Positions 17,805 through 25,517 of a DNA stretch of 64,000 nt are shown piece after piece (the stretch's first letter is position 1; the number at the start of each line of letters is the position of its first letter). The DNA lies in the NCBI GenBank assembly GCA_039961635.1, contig JABRWB010000031.1:1-64000 (forward strand). Direction: 5' to 3'. The notes below the pieces were generated by a model. That model was not told the origin of the DNA and did not search any database. It was given only the letters and a program-made list of their open reading frames with translations. The DNA is from a bacterium. GTDB lineage: Bacteria > 4484-113 > JAGGVC01. A program made the translations under genes and the position numbers.

Positions 17805-18614
17805 ATGAACTCGATTAACAAGCAAATTGCAATTGTCACGGGAGCGTCGGCGGGTCTCGGCGCGGAATTCGCCCGCCAGCTCGTTTCGAAAGGGTACGGC
17901 CTTTTGCTCATCGCAAGGAGGCTCGACAGGCTGCAACTGCTGGCCGACGAGTTGAAAGCGGAGTTCGGAGTGGCCGCAAAGGCGCGGCCGTGCGACTTGG
18001 CCGATCCCGCGGCACTCGAAATTCTTTGCAGCGAAATCGAGTCCCGCAACGACGTTTCGATTCTTGTGAACAATGCCGGATTCGGAGTGCCGGGTAAGCT
18101 GACCTACGCGGACGGAGAACAACTCGAGAAACAAACGATAGCTCACGTTTTGGCGCCAATGAAACTCGCCAGGGCCGTGCTTCCGGGCATGATCGAGAAA
18201 AGGCACGGCGCGATCGTCAATGTCAGCTCCGTCGCTGCGTTCGTTCCCGCGCCAGGCACCGTCAATTACCACGCGACCAAGGCGTACGAAGCGGCGTTCA
18301 GCGAGGCGCTGGCGTTGGAACTTAAGGGCACGGGTGTGTACGTCCAGGCGCTTTGTCCCGGTTTCACGCACACCGAGTTTCACGCGGTTTCGGGATTCGA
18401 CAAGAAACAAGTGCCAATGCGATGGTGGCTGAATGCGGATTTCGTCGTCCGGACGTCGCTTAGGGAAGTGAGCCGACGCGATGCGCGCGGAATGCCGCGC
18501 GGCCGGACAATCGTCGTGCCGGGATGGGGATACAGGTTGGCCGTCAATATGCTGAACACCCTGCCCCGGCCGCTTGTCTGGGCGGCGTCGAGATTCAGGC
18601 CGACGTCAAAATAG
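17805..18614 (+). CDS. Short-chain dehydrogenase/reductase
   Basis: This classical SDR oxidoreductase uses NAD(P)H. It shows the cofactor-binding TGASAGLG near residue 12, the NNAG motif at about residue 87, the catalytic Ser in NVSSVAAF and the YHATK active-site pair. At 269 residues it has normal length. The substrate is unknown; closest relatives of this layout are often annotated as DltE-like or general SDRs. The start codon is eight bases behind an extended -10 and lacks a Shine-Dalgarno, so translation probably begins on a leaderless mRNA. It converges with the ALDH7-type gene. Confidence 0.85.
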   Translation: MNSINKQIAIVTGASAGLGAEFARQLVSKGYGLLLIARRLDRLQLLADELKAEFGVAAKARPCDLADPAALEILCSEIESRNDVSILVNNAGFGVPGKLTYADGEQLEKQTIAHVLAPMKLARAVLPGMIEKRHGAIVNVSSVAAFVPAPGTVNYHATKAYEAAFSEALALELKGTGVYVQALCPGFTHTEFHAVSGFDKKQVPMRWWLNADFVVRTSLREVSRRDARGMPRGRTIVVPGWGYRLAVNMLNTLPRPLVWAASRFRPTSK

Positions 18615-18633
18615 CTGATTGGCTCGCGGCGTC

Positions 18634-20166
18634 CTACCCGAACTTAATCCCCTGCGCGAGCGGTAACTCCTTGCTCCAGTTTATCGTGTTCGTCTGGCGG
18701 CGCATGTACGCCTTCCAGGAGTCGCTGCCGGATTCCCTGCCGCCGCCGGTTTCCTTCTCGCCGCCGAACGCGCCGCCGATTTCCGCTCCGCTCGTCCCGA
18801 TGTTGACGTTCGCAATTCCGCAGTCGCTTCCCGCAGCGGATAAAAACCGCTCGGCCTCGAGCAGATTCGTAGTGAATATCGCGCTTGACAGCCCCTGCGG
18901 AACCGAGTTGTGGAGCTTGACCGCCTCATCCAGGGTTTTGTATTGAATCATATAAAGAATCGGCGCGAAAGTTTCCTCCTGGACGATATCCCAGTGATTT
19001 TCGGCGCGCGCTATGCAAGGCGTCACGTAGCAGCCGCCGGGATACTTGTCTCCCACAAGCCTCTCGCCTCCATACAGAATTTCGCCGCCGGACTTTTTAA
19101 CCCTCTCGATGGCGGTCATCATCGTGTCAACTGCCTTCGGCTCGACAAGCGGCCCCATCAGAGTGCCAGGCTCAAGCGGATTGCCGATAGGCACCTGTTT
19201 GTATGCGGCCACCAGTCTGTCGGAAAGCGACTCGATCACGGATTCGTGTGCGATTATCCTCCTTGTCGAAGTGCAGCGCTGGCCCGCGGTGCCGACCGCG
19301 CCGAACAGAATGGCCCGCACCTCGAGCTCCATATCCGCGCTGGGAGTGACAATAATCGCGTTGTTTCCTCCGAGTTCGAGTATGGTCCGGCCGAGCCGTT
19401 CGCCGACGACCTTGCCGATGCGGTAGCCCATCGCACAGCTGCCGGTTGCAGAAACAAGCGGAATCCTCCGGTCGTTTATCAACTTCTCGCCGATAGTTTT
19501 GCCGCTTCCGATGACAAGCGACGCCAGCGCAGGGTTGTATCCGCATTCTTCAAAGACCTTCGCGGCGATTTTCGTAGAAGCGATGGCCGTAAGCGGAGTT
19601 TTGCTGCTCGGCTTCCACAAGCACGCATCGCCGCAAACCCAGGCAAGCGCCGCGTTCCAGCTCCAAACCGCGACCGGAAAATTGAACGCGCTGACGATGC
19701 CGACCACTCCGAGCGGGTGCCACTGTTCGTACATCCGGTGTCCGGGGCGCTCGCTGTGCATCGTACGACCGTAAAGCTGGCGGGAAAGCCCAACCGCGAA
19801 ATCGCAGATGTCAATCATCTCTTGAACTTCGCCCTCGCCTTCGACGCGGATTTTGCCCATTTCGAGAGTGACAAGCGCGCCTAGTTCGGACTTTTTTTCA
19901 CGGAGGGCGTTGCCGATACGCCGGACGACCTCGCCGCGCTTAGGCGCAGGAACCTCTCGCCAGTCCAGAAAAGCTCTTTGAGCCGAAGAAACTACGCTCT
20001 CGTATTCCGACTCCGTCGCTTGCAGGACGCCGCCAATTTTGCTTCCGTCTATCGGCGTAAAAACATCAAGGACGTCGCCCGACCCGAACCAATCGCCGCA
20101 AAACGCGCCGGATTCGACTTGCGCCAGTCCAAGAGCTTCGGTGATGGCTTTTGCGTTCATGTTCAT
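18634..20166 (-). CDS. ALDH7-family aldehyde dehydrogenase (alpha-aminoadipate semialdehyde type)
   Basis: This 510-residue NAD(P)-dependent enzyme resembles antiquitin (ALDH7A1), which oxidises alpha-aminoadipic semialdehyde/piperideine-6-carboxylate in lysine breakdown. It has the catalytic Cys298 in TAGQRCTS, the general-base Glu264 in LELGGNN, the FNFPVAVWSWN segment and the C-terminal NVNIGTSGAEIGGAFGGEK that contacts the amino-acid moiety in the family. The full set distinguishes it from the GapN-like gene at the window edge, which lacks the glutamate motif. The ATG at 20166 has GGAGA eight bases upstream. Lysine catabolism genes are not otherwise in view, so a betaine-aldehyde or broader role cannot be excluded. 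Confidence 0.85.
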   Translation of the reverse strand: MNMNAKAITEALGLAQVESGAFCGDWFGSGDVLDVFTPIDGSKIGGVLQATESEYESVVSSAQRAFLDWREVPAPKRGEVVRRIGNALREKKSELGALVTLEMGKIRVEGEGEVQEMIDICDFAVGLSRQLYGRTMHSERPGHRMYEQWHPLGVVGIVSAFNFPVAVWSWNAALAWVCGDACLWKPSSKTPLTAIASTKIAAKVFEECGYNPALASLVIGSGKTIGEKLINDRRIPLVSATGSCAMGYRIGKVVGERLGRTILELGGNNAIIVTPSADMELEVRAILFGAVGTAGQRCTSTRRIIAHESVIESLSDRLVAAYKQVPIGNPLEPGTLMGPLVEPKAVDTMMTAIERVKKSGGEILYGGERLVGDKYPGGCYVTPCIARAENHWDIVQEETFAPILYMIQYKTLDEAVKLHNSVPQGLSSAIFTTNLLEAERFLSAAGSDCGIANVNIGTSGAEIGGAFGGEKETGGGRESGSDSWKAYMRRQTNTINWSKELPLAQGIKFG

Positions 20167-20197
20167 TCTCCATAGGTCGCGTCCGCCAAAGACGGCC

Positions 20198-20219
20198 GCG
20201 GAAATGCTGCGGAAATGCT
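20198..20219. repeat. Tandem 11-bp direct repeat upstream of the ALDH7-type gene
   Basis: GCGGAAATGCT occurs twice without a gap, one helical turn apart. It lies about 30-55 bases before the ALDH start, overlapping a possible -10 (TAGCAT on the minus strand), so it could be a binding site for a regulator. Confidence 0.4.
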
Positions 20220-20328
20220 ACCATGACTATTGTCGACGATGACCAAAGTGCGGGCAAAGTGAAAGCCGCCTATGCCTTCCATCGGCTTGTGAACGAATCT
20301 CAAAAATGCACCGATTTTTTTTTTTGGC

Positions 20329-20334
20329 TATAAT
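20329..20334 (+). promoter_or_regulatory. -10 box for a probably leaderless transcript
   Basis: A perfect TATAAT after a long T-run ends six bases before a GTG and nine before an ATG that open the next gene. Confidence 0.55.
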
Positions 20335-20340
20335 CTGGAC

Positions 20341-21033
20341 GTGATGTCCAACAGCGAAGCCAAATCAATGCACGCGGCGGGAGAACGCGCCAAGTATTTT
20401 GTCCGGTTTCACCGCCTGCGTTACGAATATGAGGAACACGAGCTGCCCAAGCGATCCTATGTCAAGGTGCTGGTCGATCCCGAGGGAAGGCATCTTCGCA
20501 GGCTATGGCTGCGGGCCGACGGGACGCTGACCACGCGCGAGGAACTTCAGTATTCGCCCGAAGGCGCGCTCATCAGAATCGCCAACTTCGACGCCAAAGA
20601 TGCCAGGAAAGGCCATACCGTCATAAACGACCTTGGCGGAGGCCGCAAAAGCCTGCACAGGTTCGACGCTTCGGGTAAGCCTGTCGAAGTGATTGAAGAG
20701 AAGCGAAACGAGCGTGGATTTCTATTGTGGGAGCTGCACCAAAAGGTTACCGAGCACGGCGAAAGACTTGAGCTGGTTCAACGAATCGAGTACGAATATC
20801 CATTGTCAGGCGTAAGGCATGCATACTTCTTTGATGCCAACGGCGAACCACAGTTCGAAATGATAGACAAGTACAACGAGCACGGTGACCTGCTGGAAAC
20901 CGAAAAGCTCGATTCAAGCGGGAAAGTAGTTTCGCGCTCCGTATACAAGTTCGATTCGCGAAGACGCGTAAAGTGCAGAACCGACTATGACGAAACCGGA
21001 AACGTGACGGCGGAAGAAGATTACCAGGAATAG
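20341..21033 (+). CDS. Unknown soluble protein with MORN/YD-like repeats
   Basis: I do not recognise this 230-residue protein. It has no signal peptide or membrane segment. The body is rich in short repeating units containing D-x-x-G-x-L or D-x-x-G-x-V turns (for example DANGEP, NEHGDL, DSSGKV, DETGNV) spaced about 20-25 residues apart, like the YD or MORN-type beta-hairpin repeats seen in toxin and wall proteins. These suggest an extended beta-sheet protein. The initiating codon is either GTG at 20341 or ATG at 20344, directly behind a TATAAT; there is no Shine-Dalgarno. It converges with the next gene, leaving four bases between stops. Confidence 0.6.
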   Translation: MMSNSEAKSMHAAGERAKYFVRFHRLRYEYEEHELPKRSYVKVLVDPEGRHLRRLWLRADGTLTTREELQYSPEGALIRIANFDAKDARKGHTVINDLGGGRKSLHRFDASGKPVEVIEEKRNERGFLLWELHQKVTEHGERLELVQRIEYEYPLSGVRHAYFFDANGEPQFEMIDKYNEHGDLLETEKLDSSGKVVSRSVYKFDSRRRVKCRTDYDETGNVTAEEDYQE

Positions 21034-21037
21034 CCTG

Positions 21038-22219
21038 CTATAGCGGGAACAGGATTTTAAGCTTTTCCAGACCCAGCAGGGCTTCATCGTCCCTTCCGAT
21101 GTGAATCGGCATTAGCTGCCAGCCATCGCCGCCTTTCATTTGGACAACAATCTGAAACCTGCCCAGAAACACGTCCAAATCGCCGAAGCGCTTGTCCTCC
21201 ACGGGAATGTAACTCGGATAAATCTCGCCGGAAAACAACGGCGAAAGCCCCTCCCAGACAGGGCTTTGCCTCGGATCAATCGGCCCAACCACCATCCACT
21301 GGGTAAGAACCCGAGCGTATTTGAGTTCGGGGCTCATCGCGTGCTCAAGCGGAATAATCTGAATACCCCCGATTTGGCCCAATGGAGAAGTGGAAATGTC
21401 AATCACGCCCGGATGATTGGCGCGGATCCGTCCCGGTCCGCAGTAAACCGTCCCTTCGAATCTACCTACCCCGAATACCGGCTTGTATACTTGCCCGAGC
21501 ACCACAGGCTCGTCGCCCGCGTACTTGACGGAGATAAATCCCCCGAATTTATTTTCGAATTCGATCCACTCGATATTCCTTCCTTCCGATGGCGATACCT
21601 TTATCGCAATCACGTCGCCCACCTTGGGCGTATAGTCCAAGGGACAGGCAAAAAAACCCGACGCGTTCGCGAATCCGGCTACAAATTCCGGAACAACGAC
21701 CTTTTCAGCAAATTTCGCGTCCGGCTCTTCCGCGGGGGAAATCAAGAACGGGCTGCCAACTTTGGGTGCGAATCCTCCTCCGAATAAATCGCCTCCGGCG
21801 TGCAGGTCGGTGAAGATGCTCGCCTCTTTGTTGTAATAGCTCAAGTAATTAGTCGGATCAAAGTTGGCGAACTCGACGGGCAAAATCGAAAAAATTTTAC
21901 CGAAACCCGTTTCCGGATTTTGCCCGACCTTGCAATGGATCGCGTTGACAGCGGTTCCCGTAATGCAACCCGTTTTACCCCAGCCGCTTGCGGTGAATCC
22001 GTTTTGGCTGATGGTCGCGCAGGGCGCCAACACCTTTCCCAGCGGCAGGGCTTCGCCCCCGCCAAGCCGATTGACCGCGGTTATTTCCCCTCCCGCCGTG
22101 TTCCTGATTACGACAAAAAACTCGGCAGAAGAAAAATCGGATTGAGCAAAAATACCTGTGCAAATAAAAGCCGCCAGGAATACCGAAACGAGTATGGCAA
22201 TGTATAAACGATGGATCAC
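21038..22219 (-). CDS. Exported protein of unknown family
   Basis: This is a secreted or periplasmic protein of about 393 residues with a signal peptide (hydrophobic core LYIAILVSVFLAAFICTGIF). I chose the GTG at 22219 because the longer reading from 22249 would include its own -10 box; TGT-TATAAT ends seven bases before this GTG. The mature protein is rich in Gly, Pro and aromatic residues, with four cysteines in the mature part (near AGGEI..., PCATIS, GCITG, HCKVG and FFACPLD) that could form disulfides, and a beta-rich look. I cannot assign a function. It lies 33 bases downstream of ispH in the same direction but appears to have its own promoter. Confidence 0.6.
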   Translation of the reverse strand: MIHRLYIAILVSVFLAAFICTGIFAQSDFSSAEFFVVIRNTAGGEITAVNRLGGGEALPLGKVLAPCATISQNGFTASGWGKTGCITGTAVNAIHCKVGQNPETGFGKIFSILPVEFANFDPTNYLSYYNKEASIFTDLHAGGDLFGGGFAPKVGSPFLISPAEEPDAKFAEKVVVPEFVAGFANASGFFACPLDYTPKVGDVIAIKVSPSEGRNIEWIEFENKFGGFISVKYAGDEPVVLGQVYKPVFGVGRFEGTVYCGPGRIRANHPGVIDISTSPLGQIGGIQIIPLEHAMSPELKYARVLTQWMVVGPIDPRQSPVWEGLSPLFSGEIYPSYIPVEDKRFGDLDVFLGRFQIVVQMKGGDGWQLMPIHIGRDDEALLGLEKLKILFPL

Positions 22220-22226
22220 GGCCGGA

Positions 22227-22235
22227 ATTATAACA
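22227..22235 (-). promoter_or_regulatory. Extended -10 for a leaderless exported-protein transcript
   Basis: On the minus strand TGT-TATAAT ends seven bases before the GTG at 22219. It is the cleanest leaderless arrangement in the window. Confidence 0.6.
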
Positions 22236-22252
22236 CCGGACGGCCGCATCTC

Positions 22253-23152
22253 TCAGGCGGATACCGGCTGCAGCGACTCAAGAGCTTGAACGATTTCGTC
22301 CACGATCCAATCTGGCGTGGAGGCGCCGCTCGAAATTCCGACAACAGAGTCGGGCGTGAGCCGGCTCAAGTCTATATCTGCCAGTCCTTGCACAAAAATC
22401 GTATTTGGATTGGCCGCCTTGCACTTTTCGAAGAGTTTGTTGGAATTGGATGAGTGCTTGGCCCCTACGACGATCATCAAATCCACCATCCCAGCCGTTT
22501 CGACGGACGCCTCCTGGTTGCGCTTGGTATGGGCGCAGATTGTCTGCAGCCATTCCGCGCCCGTGCCGGCTTCCGGATTCCATTTGCCGTATTTTTCCTC
22601 AAGCAGCCTGATGCACTCCTCGTACTGCTCTGACGCGATCGTCGTTTGGCTGACGATGCCGACGCTTTTGTAATTTGGAAGGGCGGCAATATCTTCCGCT
22701 GAAAGTACGACATGCGGATTTGACAGCCAGCTCACCAGACCAACGATCTCCGGATGCTTGCGTTTGCCGCAAATTACTACAGCGGGGTGTCTTTGCTCCA
22801 GGGCGAGCGCCTTTTCCCGCACCTTTTTCACTATAATGCAGGTGCAATCAACTAGCACATTCCCGGCGCTGGCAAGCTCCTCGATACGTTCTTTTTGCTC
22901 GCCATGCGTACGAATGACAACCGTCCGGCCGGTTACTCCCGCGGTATCGTAAACGGTCGTCAAGCCCGCGCGCTCGACCGCGGTGACAACCTCCTTGTTG
23001 TGAACAAGGTCACCCAAAATCAAGAGGCCGTTCCCGTCATCGTTACCGTTCGCGGTTTTGGATGCGAACTCAGCGGACAACTCGTTCACCGTATCAAATG
23101 CCTTCTGCACACCGTGGCAGAAGCCCATTTTTTTCGCTCTGATTACTTGCAA
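22253..23152 (-). CDS. ispH: 4-hydroxy-3-methylbut-2-enyl diphosphate reductase
   Basis: IspH (LytB) is the last enzyme of the MEP pathway and makes IPP and DMAPP using a [4Fe-4S] cluster. Cluster-binding cysteines appear in MGFCHGV (Cys12), DCTCIIVKKV and QTICAHTKRNQEA, and substrate-contact motifs VGAKHSSNSN and SGASTPDWIV are intact. The 299-residue length is normal. The start is TTG at 23152 with GGAG about eight bases upstream. Together with dxs and ispA in this window it shows that isoprenoids are made by the MEP route. It is transcribed on its own or with the preceding unknown gene 54 bases away. Confidence 0.95.
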   Translation of the reverse strand: MQVIRAKKMGFCHGVQKAFDTVNELSAEFASKTANGNDDGNGLLILGDLVHNKEVVTAVERAGLTTVYDTAGVTGRTVVIRTHGEQKERIEELASAGNVLVDCTCIIVKKVREKALALEQRHPAVVICGKRKHPEIVGLVSWLSNPHVVLSAEDIAALPNYKSVGIVSQTTIASEQYEECIRLLEEKYGKWNPEAGTGAEWLQTICAHTKRNQEASVETAGMVDLMIVVGAKHSSNSNKLFEKCKAANPNTIFVQGLADIDLSRLTPDSVVGISSGASTPDWIVDEIVQALESLQPVSA

Positions 23153-23206
23153 TGCTCACTCCATTTGTTTCGGTGGAAGTACCGGCGGGCGCCGGACAAG
23201 CATGTA

Positions 23207-24013
23207 CTACCGGCCTGACGGCCGAATGTTTGAGTTGCGACGCTTTGAGGGGGGACGGTGACCGGCCGGATCAACTAGCTTTTCAAGCTCCGCGGACAGA
23301 TTGAAGCGCGCGATTTTGTCGGATAGATACCCGGGATACCCGCGGGATGCAAGGGATTCTCCAGTGGACAATCCATCGGCGATGAGTTTCCGCAGCCGGT
23401 TCACCTCCGACCTAAGCCGCGAGGTTCGCTCTCCGATCGCGATTGCTGCGGACTTCGCGTTCCGCTCGTACTCGATGGCCATCGAATCATATCCCTGGGC
23501 CTCTAGCAAAGGATCGATGTACAACATAAAAAACGGCCCTGACACATCGGCGGCTTCCCGGCGCGCGAGTCTTGCTTGGTTTCGGTAGTACCTTGCCTGA
23601 TCGTAATTCCTTAACATCGTTTCGGACAGCGTCGAAAGCGAGTTCGCGTCCATATTCGCTTTAGCCAGCGACAATTCCACCTGGGATATGGCGTGGTCGG
23701 CATCGGAGTAGAACTTAAACCGCTTTCCGCCCAACCTTGCCTCGTAATCCGACTTCCGTCCGCCCCATTCCACCATGCGCTGTCTGAAACGCTCTATATC
23801 GGCCTCGTCGGTGTCCTCGCCGGTAGGGATTGAGGCGGAAATCAGGAGCAAATCGCCCAGCAAGGCGTCAAGCGCGGCCGCGCGCTCCCGGACTCCGGCG
23901 ATTCCTTCGGAACGCTCAATGTCGTAGCTGTAATAGTCTGAAATGAAAAGCGTCGCAATCGCCAAAGCACCGGCGATCCAGGTAAGCGAGATGATTCGTA
24001 CTACGCCGCCCAT
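23207..24013 (-). CDS. Unknown membrane-anchored protein with long helical region
   Basis: The 268-residue product has one N-terminal transmembrane segment (about residues 8-24) followed by a largely helical, charged domain with likely coiled-coil stretches (for example around ERAAALDALL and RTSRLRSEVNRLRKLI). It ends in a basic tail. I do not recognise the family. The ATG at 24013 lacks a Shine-Dalgarno and follows a TATACA box by eight bases, which suggests a leaderless start. The next gene downstream is ispH, 54 bases away. Confidence 0.6.
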   Translation of the reverse strand: MGGVVRIISLTWIAGALAIATLFISDYYSYDIERSEGIAGVRERAAALDALLGDLLLISASIPTGEDTDEADIERFRQRMVEWGGRKSDYEARLGGKRFKFYSDADHAISQVELSLAKANMDANSLSTLSETMLRNYDQARYYRNQARLARREAADVSGPFFMLYIDPLLEAQGYDSMAIEYERNAKSAAIAIGERTSRLRSEVNRLRKLIADGLSTGESLASRGYPGYLSDKIARFNLSAELEKLVDPAGHRPPSKRRNSNIRPSGR

Positions 24014-24021
24014 AGACGATT

Positions 24022-24027
24022 TGTATA
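24022..24027 (-). promoter_or_regulatory. Possible -10 box, leaderless start
   Basis: TATACA on the minus strand ends eight bases before the ATG at 24013. A TAATAT overlapping it is an alternative; both leave no room for a ribosome-binding site. Confidence 0.35.
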
Positions 24028-24061
24028 TTACCCGATTACGAAGTCACGCCCCACGGAATAT

Positions 24062-24619
24062 TTAATGCTGATCCAACCCAAGCCCCAAATCGTCATCGGC
24101 GTCGATTTCATAGGTCTTGTCGTGCCCGGATACGATCATCGCGCGAACACCAAGCTTGTGTACAAGTTCCGCCCCTTCGTGGCCGGTGTTTGCAAGGCCA
24201 AGGAATCCGGCGGAATAGAGAGCAAGAAAAACGACGCTTGTAATGACGAACGCGGCGTGTCCCGGTTTTTTTCTGGGCAGAGTGAACGCCGCGGTGATCA
24301 CAGCGTACAGCGCGAGCAGCCCGGTGAAAAGATTCCGCGTTGCTTCGCCAAGCTCCTCGTGATGTTCAAGCACCGCATTGATTTGCGGCGTCCGGTCCAC
24401 AAGCTCTCCTCCGGCCTCGCCGCTTGAAACCGCAAGGTACAATCCTACGGTTCCGACAGCGAGCACTGCCAGCGCGGCGCCCGCGAACGCCTTGGAATTC
24501 GATCTAAACGCGATCGACATAACAATCAAAACCGGCACGACCGCAAGGGCGCCTATCGGCAAATGAACAAGCAGGGGATGAATCGCATCCCAAGGCTGCA
24601 TCGGCGGAATTTGAAACAT
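24062..24619 (-). CDS. DUF2231-family membrane protein
   Basis: This 185-residue inner-membrane protein starts with the family hallmark HPLLVHLPIGAL around residues 14-25 and has four hydrophobic segments. Conserved histidines lie in LEHHEELGE and NTGHEGAELVHKLG. The family is uncharacterised; the paired histidines have led to suggestions of heme or metal binding, but that is not established. GGAG lies about eight bases upstream of the ATG. It follows the rubrerythrin gene in the same direction with an 88-base gap, so co-expression with an oxidative-stress protein is possible. Confidence 0.8.
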   Translation of the reverse strand: MFQIPPMQPWDAIHPLLVHLPIGALAVVPVLIVMSIAFRSNSKAFAGAALAVLAVGTVGLYLAVSSGEAGGELVDRTPQINAVLEHHEELGEATRNLFTGLLALYAVITAAFTLPRKKPGHAAFVITSVVFLALYSAGFLGLANTGHEGAELVHKLGVRAMIVSGHDKTYEIDADDDLGLGLDQH

Positions 24620-24707
24620 TTATTCACTCCGTTACGGGATTAGGTGCTCGGGCAAGTCAATACATGAATACTATTGCGTGTTGAGCTGAACAAAGGATTT
24701 GCCCTGC

Positions 24708-25373
24708 CTAGGTGACCTTTATGTATTTCTCGCCCAGGGTGAAGCAGACGATACATTTGGCGAAGTCTATCTTGGCCACCGTGTAACTGCATGTCGGGCA
24801 AACAAAAAACTCGCGCCCCCCACCCTTCCATTGGTCGAGCGTTTCCTTCGCCTTGAGGAAGAATTTCAGGATCTGCTCCTCGCCGCTCTTCGCGTAATTG
24901 AAGGTTTTCATCGCGTCCTTGTTTCCTTCGTCGCGCGCCTTGCCCAAAAGCGAGGGATACAGGGTTTCGGCCCCGTCTTTTGCAAACTTAATGGCCGCAT
25001 CCAGGTTCTCCCTGATGGATTTGACTTCCGGCGCGGCCGCGCTTGCGGACGGAGTGCCGCCGCATTTTTCAATCGCCTCGGCGTGGTTGCGAACTTGGAA
25101 CTCCTTGGACTTCGCGGCCGCCCTGAACAGGCTGGCCAGCTTGCCTATGCCCTCTTCGTCCGCTTTCTTTGCAAATGCAAGATACCTTTGACGCGCGTTT
25201 TCCTCCCTGGAGTAAACTGCTTTCAGGTTGTCCAGTGTGGTTGTAGCCGCCGCGAGCGCTTCGTATTTGCGCGGCGCGCAATATGGATAAAGCCCGAACT
25301 TCCGCGCCGCGGCGTCAACGAAAACACCAAGCGAAAAGGCCAAAAACCTTCTTCGCGATTTTGAACCGTCCAT
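24708..25373 (-). CDS. Rubrerythrin with a twin-arginine-like N-terminus
   Basis: Rubrerythrins use a diiron site to reduce hydrogen peroxide. The ferritin-like four-helix domain (about residues 40-165) shows the iron-ligand pattern SREENARQRY, EFQVRNHAEAI and SGEEQILKFF. A C-terminal rubredoxin-like domain follows with two CxxC pairs, CPTC and CIVC. The N-terminus begins with SRRRFLAF, which fits the twin-arginine (Tat) signal core although the following hydrophobic stretch is short and contains an Asp. If real, the protein would be exported folded with its metals. GGAGG precedes the ATG by about seven bases, so this N-terminus is translated. Export should be tested before it is assumed. Confidence 0.85.
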   Translation of the reverse strand: MDGSKSRRRFLAFSLGVFVDAAARKFGLYPYCAPRKYEALAAATTTLDNLKAVYSREENARQRYLAFAKKADEEGIGKLASLFRAAAKSKEFQVRNHAEAIEKCGGTPSASAAAPEVKSIRENLDAAIKFAKDGAETLYPSLLGKARDEGNKDAMKTFNYAKSGEEQILKFFLKAKETLDQWKGGGREFFVCPTCSYTVAKIDFAKCIVCFTLGEKYIKVT

Positions 25374-25453
25374 TGCAAACCTCCGGATGAAATGATGGAT
25401 GAACCGCGGATATCATACCTTTCATATAGGCATTATTCTTTTTGCCGCGCGGG

Positions 25454-25480
25454 AAATCCGGCTTCCCGGCCGGATTTTTT
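25454..25480. terminator. Hairpin with T-run between oppD and the rubrerythrin gene
   Basis: AAATCCGG (25454-25461) and CCGGATTT (25470-25477) form an 8-bp stem with an 8-base loop; a run of T follows on the plus strand. The only genes nearby are on the minus strand, where just three T follow the stem, so it may act as a weak terminator for oppD. Confidence 0.4.
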
Positions 25481-25517
25481 GCAGCTTTTAACGATTTTTA
25501 AAAATTTATTACTGCAT

